A DNA stretch of 64,000 nucleotides from Diphasiastrum complanatum (lineage: Eukaryota > Streptophyta > Lycopodiopsida > Lycopodiales > Lycopodiaceae). Below, piece by piece: positions 48,546 through 58,771 of this stretch. Made by a program: the position numbers and the translations under genes. The DNA is taken from the NCBI GenBank assembly GCA_029204225.1, contig CM055101.1, positions 36,263,648-36,327,647 on the forward strand, in the 5' to 3' direction. The notes beneath the pieces are model-generated. The model was not told the origin of the DNA. It worked only from the letters and a program-made list of their open reading frames with translations, and did not search any database. The first letter of the stretch is position 1. Each line of letters begins with the position of its first letter.

Positions 48546-49363
48546 TGTTGGAAAATAAGCTATGCATGAGTCGATGTTATTCAACAGTGATTGTCGACTA
48601 CAGTCAATAGTAACCGTGATAGTTAATGTGATAAAAAAATCAATTCACTACTATCACAAGTACAGCTATACTATCATTCACAAGTGCGAAAAATGAATGA
48701 CGATTGGATTGTTATGCCGGTATTTAAAACCAGAAACTTAGATTATGATAAGCGGGAATAACAGAAACAATAGAATAAGACAAGTAGCGAAAGTAGTCTA
48801 TATTGAAAATGATGAATTACAGATGCTTGATGCTTCTACTGTCTACTCTGATTGCACTATAATAATAGTGCATCTTATTCTGCTGTAATTTTCGCTCTTA
48901 TACACAGACTGTAACCGCGCTAGCTTATTACTAATCAGTTTATGCCTATGGTGGAACAAAGAGGAGGAGAAGAAGAATGACTTCTGCAAAAAAAAACTTT
49001 CAACAACTTGATAAAACTAATCTGATCTACTGATCTATTTATAGTTTTTGATGGCATAGCCCTAACGGAATGCGTCGTTTATCCACGTAGTAGGTGCCAC
49101 GTGGGGCTACGGGATTGGACCCAAAATGTAGTAGATAAGGCTCCACTATTCAATCTATTTAAGTCGAGTTTGGGCCCTCGACAGTCTATCGACTTTTGGT
49201 CGATTTGAACATTGTTCGATAATCCCTAGAAATTGTTTCGACAATATGTGTATTTCTATAAACGGTCTCGATACCTTTTCTACACCATCACAGCATGTAG
49301 TTACAATCACCAAAATCAAACATGCACTACTGGGAGACCTATGGGTATACTTATACCCTCCAA
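48546..49363 (-). repeat. Gypsy-3 3' LTR
   Basis: One end is firm: plus strand TGTTGGAAAATAAGC at 48546. The other is either 49322 (minus strand TGTTTGATTTTGG) or about 49363, right after the purine-rich 'ggtggaggggcct'. TATAAATAG on the minus strand is at 49043-49035. It lies directly downstream of the chromodomain remnant, as a 3' LTR should. Confidence 0.65.
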
Positions 49364-49968
49364 GGCCCCTCCACCACTAGTAATGAACCTTCTCAGACTA
49401 CCTTCCTGTTCCCAAGAGCCATCATCGTCTGTATAACCTCTTCATCAGACCAAATGCTCGGTAGTTATACGATTACGCAATCGTTTAGTTCTAGTATTCA
49501 AGATCTTTCCAGGTTCAAGTCATGTCACACCTAGTGATTCCTCTGACAAGTCCAATAGATCTCCAGAACCAGGATGATCCCCTTCACATAGACCTTTCTT
49601 AAGTCAATCTATGTGAAATATCGAGTGTACTTGAGTTCCTTCCGAAAGGTCTAATTGGTAAGCCAAAGATTCTATCCTTTTCAGGATTTTATCCGGTCCC
49701 CTATATCTAGCGGATAGTTTGTGATGCTTGCTAGTACGCATTATATTTGAATCCTTCGATATTTGCAAATATACCCAATCCCCTTATTGAAAATCTTGAG
49801 GTGATCTTTTCAAATTAGTATAATGTTTGTCCCTATCCTGAGCACATTGGACATTCTCGCATGCTATTTGTCGCATTTCTTGCATATCATGCAGGAAATC
49901 TACTACCTTTTGAAACTTGATCGTTCGAATTTCAACTGAAATGGGTGATCTAGGTTCATAATCGTATA
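49364..49968 (-). pseudogene. Gypsy-3 integrase C-terminus and chromodomain
   Basis: Minus strand: VYDYEPRSPISVEIRTIKF, VVDFLHDMQEMRQIACEN and CAQDRDKHYTNLKRSPQDFQ match Gypsy-2 integrase (GFQPRSLFNVKTK, AQDRNKHYVDLKRS). Then SKHHKLSARYRGP and HSIFHID appear in fragments, followed by ILNTRTKRLRNRITTEHLVW and DGSWEQEGSLRRF, the chromodomain core. Multiple frame changes. The upstream part is cut at about 49968 by Copia-3. Confidence 0.8.
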
Positions 49969-50765
49969 CCATCTGCCTTGTACTTGATTTTGTATACCCA
50001 TTTAGAACCAATTGCCTTCTTCCCATGAGGAAGATCAACAAGAACCCAAATCTGGTTCTTCATGAGTGAATCATACTCATCTTGCATCGCATCCTCCCAA
50101 CATTTTACTCCCTTGGCCTGCTCATAAAAATCAGGTTCTTCCGCAACGTCTCCATGAGATGTAAGAGCAAAATCTGAAAAATCAGCATAGTCCATTGATT
50201 TTGTAGAGGCGCGAGTCTTTCCATGATAAAATGAACTTACTTTGTTGTCCCGCAAAGTCGACAACAGCCACCGTGGCACTGTTTTAGGCTGTCCAACAGC
50301 CATGTCTCTTCTTGCAATTTGTTGTCCAAGATCTTCCGACACTGCACTTGGCTGTCCAAGATCTTCCAAAACTAGTCCTTGCTGTCCAACAATTCCTGCA
50401 GGCTGATTTTGAGCAACAATGGGCGTTTCTTGATGAACATTAGGCTCTATACTTTATGAGGTGTTGGGCAGTTCGAAACTAGTTGATTGCTGCCCCGTAT
50501 CTCCAGAAATAGAGGATGGTACCAAATCTGGAAAAACTTCAACATTCACACTATGCGGGCTGTCCCCCTTCAAGATATGAGTTGGGGTCACATCTAATGA
50601 ATTTTGTTCATCAAAATGCACATCATGACTAACAATAATCTTGTTAGTGCTCAAATTGAACAGCCTATAGCCTTTGCTTTCACTACTATAGCCAACAAAA
50701 ATGCATTTAACTCCTTTATCTTCAAGCTTTGTACGAAGTTTATCCGAATAAAAGCTGTAGAAGTA
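49969..50765 (-). pseudogene. Copia-3 integrase tail, linker and RT start
   Basis: Minus strand: DKLRTKLEDKGVKCIFVGYS and GYRLFNLSTNKIIVSHDVHF form the integrase C-terminal end, at about 50755-50590. A Pro/Ser-rich linker with repeated DLGQ and GQP units follows (50450-50280). RT begins WEDAMQDEYDSLMKNQIWVL and GSKWVYKIKYKADG, then is cut off at 49968 before any catalytic residue. Stops fall within the linker. Confidence 0.8.
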
Positions 50766-51731
50766 CTAGTAGAAGCAATATTAGACACAAAAGCATAGTC
50801 TTGGTTGAAGAGATCATCACTAGCTTCACTCTTGCTCCAAAGTAGCAAGTGAAGCACTAGTATCAATTCCTTTACTCTCCTCTTTTGCATCTTCTTACAA
50901 TCCTTGATGAAGTGTCGATACCACTTGCAATAATGGCACATCCCTTTCTTCTTTTGAGTGTTGACATTTTGACCTCCAATGGGCTTTTTCCTTGGAAGCA
51001 GGCTTCCCCTTTCCTTTTGACTTGCCTTTGCCCTTGTCTTTCGTGAAGAAAGCTTGATCTTGTTGAGTGTCACCGCCAAAGTTTTGCCTCATTTGCTCCT
51101 CTTGAAGAAGCAACCCAACAAGTTCATCAAAGGAGAGTTGATGTCCCCTAAGAGAGATACTCAAAGATGAAACAAATGGAAGATAAGAGGAAGGTAATGA
51201 GTTGAGAGTAATGAAAACAAATTCAGCATCCTCGATTATCTCATCAATATTGAGAAGCTCCTCACCAAGATCCTTGATCTTCGTCAAGTGATTGGTCACT
51301 AGATCCCCTTCTTGCATCTTCGACATCGAAAGTTGATTTCGGAGATACACCACTCTTGCTGGATTTTTGACCCTATACATTGTATTAAGTGTTTCCCACG
51401 CACTTTTAGATGTCTTACAAGATCTAATATGAGGTAAGATAGATCTTTTCATGGCAAGAGCAACCATAGAATGTGCTTGTGCATCCCTTCTATCCCACTT
51501 CTTTTGTTCTTCCGAAGATGTAGAAGATGATGATGATGATGATCCACGAGGTGTAGTAAGTGCCAAAAAAGGAGGCCTTTCCTCATCACCATTTACCAAA
51601 TCCCATAGCCCTTTCGCTACGAGAAGATTCTTCATCATGTAACTCCACAAGGAGTAGTTTGTGCCATCCAACCGATCTTCACTAAACAAAGAACCAATAG
51701 CTTCCGATTCTTTCACCATTACCTCCAACAA
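50651..51731 (-). pseudogene. Copia-3 Gag with zinc knuckle
   Basis: ORF 51731-50895 begins MLEVMVKESEAIGSLFSEDR. It has DGTNYSLWSYMMKNLLVAKG (the Gag N-terminal motif), KSAWETLNTMYRVKN, LSMSKMQEGDLVTNHLTKI and FDELVGLLLQEEQMRQ, then a Lys/Gly-rich linker. A frameshift near 51000 leads to the CCHC knuckle CHYCKWYRHFIKDC in the other frame, at about 50945-50900. The following DYAFVSNIAS runs directly into the integrase tail, which marks the deletion. The 837-bp Gag frame itself is intact. Confidence 0.83.
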
Positions 51732-52278
51732 AATTTCATCTTGTAGTAGATAGGAAAGAGAGCCTTTCCGAAGCCAAATCTACTCACAAATTTGCAATAA
51801 ACAATGAGCTGAAAATAAGAGCACAAGATGTCTACCAATCTGCAACCAAAGTGCCCAAAAGATAATGGATAGATGGTTGTTTTTCTGCACAAAAAAACCA
51901 GCTTCTTGAAAATTAGGTTAGCTTCGATTGAAGCCTACACCAAAACCCAAATAGGAAGCCTAATAGTGTGATCAACACACACTTCAATAGGGCTGTTGAA
52001 AGAGCCCTACTGCTTGCTGAAAATCTGCAATTTTCCAGCCACAAATTTGCCCTAACCCAAAATAGGGTTTGCTGAATTTTGAATGCCCTCCTCCAAATCT
52101 GCAAACCTGAAAAATCAGCAAAGTAAGAAGGCTCTAAAACCCAAATTAGAAGCAGAACGAGACTTGCTGAAAACTGGCTGCAAAAAATCAGATTTGAGAT
52201 GTTGATTTTCGGGCGCCAAACATTGCTCCTCCAAGATCCATGATGGCGCCAACATACAAGCTTGCTGCAGATCCGGTT

Positions 52279-52290
52279 GCTCTGATACCA
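52279..52290 (-). promoter_or_regulatory. Copia-3 primer binding site
   Basis: GCTCTGATACCA on the plus strand, that is TGGTATCAGAGC on the minus strand, abutting the LTR. Confidence 0.9.
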
Positions 52291-52702
52291 TGTAGGAAAA
52301 CAAGAGTCAAGGCACCAAGATCTAACTATCAATCAATCTCCACAAGACACAAGAGAGAAGAGGTCGGGCGCCCTCCTCTAAGAGAGAGAGAGAGAGAAAA
52401 CGGCAACACAAGTAATGGAGAGCAATGCTTAGCCAAAACTGAAAAAATGTGACACAATAAGCCAATATGTACTCTACCTACTTACTGAATGTAGGGCACC
52501 CCAAAAGTCAAGATAGGGCCCCTAAACCAAATTAGACCTCTAAGGACCCATGAGTCAGTACATGACCAAAATTGGGTCCATCACAAATTAAGACAAACTT
52601 AACATGGCCTAAATAATTAAATACCCATGGTTACACAAATCTCGACCTTTTGGGTCAAAGTAACCTATGGATTAACTTTAGCATAGTCATTTATTTCTAA
52701 CA
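52291..52702 (-). repeat. Copia-3 5' LTR
   Basis: 412 bp, plus-strand ends TGTAGGAAAACAAG and TTATTTCTAACA. Placed from the adjoining primer site; no second copy is in the window to confirm the right end. Confidence 0.7.
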
Positions 52703-52984
52703 GTGACAATTCACCAGCCTTAAAACAAGACAAGATTCCTATTGTTGTTAGACAATATCCATACAAATACATGGAACAGAACATATAGTGCACGCAACTA
52801 AGATGAAGGAATGATAAGATGTACTCCAACTATGTCCCATTGCAAATGGACTAGGGTGACATATTTATAGACAATAGTCTATGCCACCTATCTATAGCAA
52901 AACTTGTGCTCCAAATCAGGCAGATGACAACATTAGGAGTAACAATGTGAACATTAACTCTAACACCATGTTCACCATGAACTT
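52703..52984. other. Short gap between Copia-3 and the Gypsy RNase H
   Basis: No domain recognised. Probably Gypsy-derived or flank sequence. Confidence 0.35.
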
Positions 52985-54000
52985 ACCATACAGGTAATGT
53001 CTCCATAATTTTAGAGCATGGATCACTACAAAAAGCTCTTTTTTCTGGGTAGTATATTTGACTTGCGCATCGAAAAGCTTTTTGCTCTCAGAAGTAATGG
53101 GCTGACCCTCTTAAAAGAACAGCTCCAATAGTCATATCACTCGCGTCGGTGTTCATGACAAAAGGGATATTTGGAGATGTTATTCTCAACATGGCAACTG
53201 CGAAAATTAGAAGCTTGAGTCTGCAAAACTCTCATCTAATTTTTCATTCCATTTTATCAAAGGCTCGACCTACCTTTCCGACTCTTTACTCCCTTTAAAA
53301 CATTATTAAGGGGAGTGGCAATTTTTAAATACTCTTCAATAAGCTTTTGGAAGAACACAGTGAAACCCAAAAAAGACTTGAGTTCACGTACCGTTTTAGG
53401 AATTAGCCATTCCACTACCATATCTACTTCATCTTCATCAATCTTGATCCCCTAAGCAATGATCTTATGACCAAGATAAAAAAAATGTTTTTTTAAGAAT
53501 TCACACTTAAATTCTTGAGCAAAAAGCTTCTCTTGTCTTAGAATCCTTAAGACAATACAGAGATGCTTTACATGCTCTTTTAGTGTTCTACTATAAATCA
53601 AAATATCATTCATAAACGCTACTACAAACTTTCCCAAAAGAAAACGAAATAAATAGTCCATCATTTGTTGGAAAGTTGCCGAAGCATTTGTAAAACCAAA
53701 AGATAAGACTAAGAGCTCATAATGGCCAAATCATGTTCCAAAACCAGTTTTAGATACATCATCAGGATGTATCTTGATCTGTGATATCTCGTTTGAAAAT
53801 CGATTTTTGTGACGAATTTCACTTTACTTAACCAATCTATGAGATCACCCATTCTAGAAAGCGGGTAATTATTTCTTATAATAAGTTTATTTAGACCCTT
53901 GTAATCACAATTGCTCATTTGGCAGGTGATCAATGAATATGTCTGAGGTGATCAATGAATATGTCTGAGTCATCGACGACAACGAAGGCCTTTTAGAATT
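52985..54000 (-). pseudogene. Gypsy-4 reverse transcriptase and RNase H start
   Basis: Minus strand: CDYKGLNKLIIRNNYPLSRM and DLIDWLSKVKFVTKIDF (RT fingers), then the degraded catalytic box FMNDILIYSRTLKEHVKHL, where VDD has become MND. Next are KLFAQEFKCEFLKKHFFYLG, GIKIDEDE, ELKSFLGFTVFFQKLIEEY, and RNase H pieces MNTDASDMTIGAVL and FVVIHALKLWRHYLYG. The catalytic change and several frameshifts make it inactive. Similar to Gypsy-2 RT. Confidence 0.82.
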
Positions 54001-54644
54001 CCCCTAGAAATTTGGCCCAGGTTGCCAGTTTTGATGGAAGTTCCCTCCACCATGAGGAAGCCTTACCTTCCAGAAACAAGAGGACCGATGAAATTCATTT
54101 CTCCTCCAAGACATTATGCAAGCTGTTGACTTGACCAGTGACTCATGGACTTACATGGCTGCCACTTGTCATGATCTACGAAGTGTGCTTACCTTGGAGG
54201 TATACAAGGAGAGGACGTCTCACTTTACTTGAGTTGCAAAAGTACTGTGACGTTTGGTTCCATAAGGTGACCGACACCTGGCGGTTTGCAGTATAAAGGG
54301 ATGTAACAGGAAGACCCTCTAGCAATTGTTCTAGGAAAACGTCACTAGATTCATGCCTAAGTTTTCTAAAGGTTTCTCCTTCTGGTGATTGCTCTACCCT
54401 TAGATTATTAGTCATAAATCTAAGATGCATGTTATACTTGTATAAATTGCATTCTTCCAGATAGGTAAAATCCTTTAACCACTATAAGTAAAAATCACAA
54501 TCCATATCATTCATGCATTCAACTGTTTCCAAAGCAAAAAGCATATAAGGAGAAGAAATATCCACATTTGCATTAACTTCTATGCGTGAGCCGTTATGCA
54601 AGAACGTTGAGTTACATGGTTTTTCTTTAGCGACTCATTCCTTT
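54001..54644. other. Gypsy-4 protease-RT linker
   Basis: Minus-strand frame 54430-54176 (GETFRKLRHESSDVFLEQLL, EGLP) has the D-V-F spacing of the RT entry region. Too decayed to annotate further. Confidence 0.45.
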
Positions 54645-55155
54645 TTAAAACCACTCTTTGCCAAGTATGATGTCTACTTTATCCAAATTCATTACATGGA
54701 AAATTAATCTATCTTTATATCCCTGAATTTGCAAAGGAAGACGTGGGACTATACGGTCCCCTTCTCTGCTCTTTGCTCCCGTGGCCATCTTTACCACATA
54801 TCGATGGTCACTTTGCCTTGTTTCAACCTTTGGCTTCTGCAATAGCTTAGATTTAATAAAATTGTGTGTAGAGCCATCATCAAACAAAATTGTTACGGCT
54901 TGGCCACCTATGGTTTCATTCATTCGAATAAGATCGTGGGAGCCAAAAACTGTCGTATTAAAACAACAATGCTCACAACAAATTTTCAGCAAAGGTTAAA
55001 TCAATGCTAGAAATATTGAAGTTACTTGGCGTCTTAAAAGAGGTCCCTTTAACATTCTTCCTTTTCTTAGGGCATTCCTTTGCGACATATCTTGGCTCCA
55101 TGCAATTAAAGCACAAATTGTCACTCCTGGCCTTTGCGAAGGTTTCTTGGTCCAT
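54645..55155 (-). pseudogene. Gypsy-4 zinc knuckle and protease
   Basis: The knuckle CFNCMEPRYVAKEC has Tyr in place of the His ligand. The protease is recognisable from TIGGQAVTILFDDGSTHNFI (a D-x-G-S-T-H-N-F form typical of chromoviruses), VVKMATGAK, LPLQIQGYKDRLIFHVMNLD and DIILGKEWF. A frame change separates the two. Protease would mature the polyprotein; the catalytic Asp is present in a DDG context. Confidence 0.82.
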
Positions 55156-55179
55156 CGTGGATCGTTTCTTTGATCCACT

Positions 55180-55826
55180 AGGTCCAAAAGAAGTATCCTT
55201 CGTCTTTTCTTTTCCTTTCTTCGAAAAGAATGGTTTCTTGCCCTTTGCCTCGGGCTGTCATCGTATAGCTTGGCATAACGAACAGCATCCTCAAGGGTAA
55301 GTCCTTAAAGTATGCATCCAATGGCCAATTCCCCACATGAATCGTCACATACTGGTGATAGAATTCGAAGTCGTCCGAAATGGGTAAGAAAGCCACCTTG
55401 AAGGCCTTGCAAAATCCTCCCAAGTTTTGGGCACTTTGATCTTCCCTCATATATATCTCGCAAATACATGATAGCCATATTGATCTTATTGTCATCCATT
55501 GAATCATGGTTGGAAAAATCAGACCTCCACCAATCCAGCCACGGTATCACGACATCGGGAGATCTATCCTTCTTTTCCCCTGCAAAAAGGACGGGTGTGA
55601 AGAGGGGGTGGTGCAAAGCTTGTCTGGTTTGCACCAATTCCCTCCACTCTTGCTGCTCCCGGTTATATTTTGCTTGCATATCAAGAATCTGCTGCCGAAG
55701 ATTGTTGACTGCCGACATAAGGATCTCAGCCTTATGAGTTGTAGAGGTACTCATAGGTTCATCTTCTTTTGACGATACCCACCAATCTTTCACAAAAAGT
55801 AGGTGCCTTAGCTGCACACGTGTCAA
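55180..55826 (-). pseudogene. Gypsy-4 Gag
   Basis: ORF 55826-55305 carries a coiled-coil-like stretch (EILMSAVNNLRQQILDMQAK YNREQQEW region) and VVIPWLDWWRSDFSNHDSM with MAIMYLRDIYEGRS of the capsid. After a frameshift at about 55420 the capsid continues as GGFCKAFKVAFLPISDDFEF and PLDAYFKDLPLRMLF. The zinc knuckle follows downstream. Gag would form the particle. Confidence 0.75.
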
Positions 55827-58063
55827 ACCAATTTAAACAAGATGCCTCCAAAACTTTGAGTGTATCCATGAATGAACATTTCTACATGAAGGATAGATAG
55901 TAGATAGGTGCATAGCTCCAGCAATTGAATGGATGTCCTCTATCCTATCCATAGCCAGAGCTAGTGAGAGACTCGTACATCCCTCTGGTTTGAATATTGG
56001 TTCTATGGACCAACGATATTTATCTATCTTGAGGTAGGTTGAGAATGACCTTGTCCATTGCAAAAAGCACAAGAGGCAACTGGAGATGGTCTTGTCGTTG
56101 GGAGGTCAATCAATATTTCAGATGCAGAAGTGCAATTATTGAGATGCCCGAATCAATAATCCATGAATGCACTAGATGTTATGAGATTCTTACACCCGTC
56201 AATAACATGTATGTGCAGGTTGTGTGGATAAATATACGTCAACATCGATCTTCGCACATTGATAACAACTTGAGGAAACTCAAGCATGAAAACAATAGTA
56301 CTAAATAGCAATGTCAATCAAATCAAATCTCCCTATCCTGAATCACAATGGAAATTCATAAGGCAGATCCTATTTTACCACTTCGGCTGGCTCAAAACGA
56401 AACTATTGAATGCCTTGAGACGGTAGTTTGCAGGCACATGGCACCACTAAATATTCCAACGAATTCTAAGAAAGTAGACTGCAATTTTAGCAAGGATCTC
56501 AAACAAGATACTGATGTTCTCCAATATGCTTGAAATATGTATTCTACAACCTGGAAAGCATCAACTGCAGTCTTCAGCTTCATGCAGTCTGCCCAGAAAG
56601 TATTGGAAGATCAACTCCAACACTTAGCACAATACACATGCTATGACATCCCTAACTCATGGGTTCAACACAGATACATCCAAAAGAACATTTCATACAA
56701 GATCATGTCAAGTTTCCTTCTTCAAAGGAGAAGGGCATACTCGGCCATGATGAAGGATAGCATTGTGTAGCAAAGCCCAATAAAATAAATTTCATTTCCC
56801 ATTCATCCCCACATGCAAGCAGCAGGGCATTACATCACTTCTAACTTGATCCAAAACAAAACACAAATCACCTATACAAAGAAAACAGAGCGTAATGCTG
56901 AGAAACACAATTAACCGTGAATCAAAGACCATCATTATTATGCAATTATGCAGATACATCTCTTGAATATATGGTCAGCATTAAACCTCAAAATGATTAT
57001 GAAAAGTCCTTTTGAGGAGTTTGCCCTTCTAACATCCAAATTTACAGATTGCATCGGCAGTTCCTTTTCACACAGGTAATACTAAATGTAGCAAAGATGA
57101 ACTTCTTGTTTGTTACAAATTCAACACGTTCCATAACAAGGGCAATGAGTTTATTTTGAGATAAGTTGCAACTTGTCATTTCTAAGTTTGGATCCACTGA
57201 AATTTTGAGCTCTCCTTCTTGAGGTAGTGCTCAGTATAATACAGGATACAAAATATGCCACATTCCTAAACTATCATGCATTTAGCTCCACCACATCAAA
57301 AAAGCACTAACAAATTTAACAAAGAATAGTCATGTTACAATGGTATATTTTCTCCCTGATTTGATTTCACAACTATTTTCCAGGTCATTGGTACTTAAAA
57401 ACAACAAATAGAGGCAAAGTAAAACCTGTTGGCAGAGTGAAATAGAACTCTTTGCACTGAAGATGTGCCCCGAATAACATTATCCAACCAGGGAAATTGT
57501 TCTGTCAGCTCACACATTGGTACAAAATAGTAAAAACTCACCAGTCTCTTAAATTCTAGTGGTCCAGACAGCATGGTTATACAGCTTGGTGTACACAAAC
57601 TGACAAAACAAAAGGATGTTACCACTATGGCCATCAAAACTGTTCCAGAAAAATATCACAGGAAAAAAAGAAAAAAAAAACTAATTTTCGTACCTTCCCT
57701 GAAAGAAAAGAAATGTCCCTTTGATAGTTTGAAACTACTTTTGCAACACAAGTGAAAAGTCAGAAGAAGGTGAGGGATTAGTATTGAGCCACAAGCCATG
57801 GAACCAAACTGAAGACAATGCAAAAGCAAACCTTTCACAAGAATTTCAAATATATAAAATAGCCAAGCCTAAGGTATATTCTTTTCAGCAATGATCAGTA
57901 AACCTTTTTAAAAGATGCTTGTTATCTAGTCTACCTGTATTTAACAGTATAAGAAAGGATATCAATGTTAGGAGATCATCTTACACAGCTATCAGAATGC
58001 AGCTTAAAAGACTAGAATTTCTGAAGACTCAGCATGGAAGGAACTGTACTGAAAACAAGTAGC
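55827..58063. other. Intergenic stretch
   Basis: No recognised coding region or element; short ORFs only. It may include sequence downstream of the SR-rich gene's poly(A) site. Confidence 0.4.
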
Positions 58064-58069
58064 TTTATT
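58064..58069 (-). terminator. Candidate poly(A) signal of the SR-rich gene
   Basis: TTTATT on the plus strand (AATAAA on the minus strand), about 700 bp after the stop codon. Plausible spacing only. Confidence 0.35.
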
Positions 58070-58771
58070 CTCAGGACGAGCCTTCCCTATTGATACTAAA
58101 CATATATACCCTCACCTTGAAAAGTCTCGTATTTCAATTGTGAGATGCCACTTGCTTTACATGCCTTTGTTCACCCTACAGAACATCCCTCCATTACCAC
58201 AAACAACCCCCAAAGGGCACAGCCCACACCCATTCACGTTAAGATGCAAAAAGAACAGTGGTAAACTAGCAACAATTCACATTAAGATGCAAATAGAACA
58301 GTGGAAGACAAAATGGTGAAATGTAAAGTCTTGATTATGGCGATCTCAGTCAACAAAGACGTAACGTGTGAACAGATTATCATAACTCCTTAAGACATCA
58401 GCAATATCATGTACAAATAATTGCCCATCGCACAGATTATGGTTCGTAAATCTAGTTGATTGAATAGTCTGGCTACTACCTACAATGAAGACTGAAAGAC
58501 CATGTTGGCCAATGAGGATCCTTTCAACGGCCCAATTTCCCTGCAAAAACAGACTGCCAGCAAAAAAAGAACCCGCCCACCCTTCCCTTTCCCATTCCCA
58601 GCCCCATAAGTCACATGTTCTGCAGCTTTAGCACCAATCAACACCCTCCTTTACTCCACCTGTCTTACTCCAAGAAGCCTGCAGGTGGAACACAGGACAT
58701 GTATAGCTAGAAGTTACAAGAAAAATAAGGCAACGACACAAAGTGAAGAGAAGCACATAATACGCTTTGTA
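58070..58771 (-). other. Probable 3' UTR of the SR-rich gene
   Basis: Non-coding sequence between the stop codon and the candidate poly(A) signal. Extent inferred. Confidence 0.35.

Larger units (their letters stand above)
49969..52702 (-). mobile_element. Copia-3: internally deleted and truncated Copia element
   Basis: The 5' LTR (52291-52702), primer site, gag and the RT N-terminus are present on the minus strand. The protease and most of integrase are missing, and the element stops inside RT, joined to Gypsy-3 sequence. No 3' LTR, so no target duplication can be tested. Confidence 0.8.
52985..55826 (-). mobile_element. Gypsy-4: gag, protease and RT of a Gypsy element
   Basis: Minus-strand order gag, zinc knuckle, protease, RT, start of RNase H. 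It may be the 5' half of the same element whose 3' end is at 48546-49968 (Gypsy-3), with Copia-3 between. No 5' LTR or primer site was recognised to the right. Many breaks. Confidence 0.72.
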
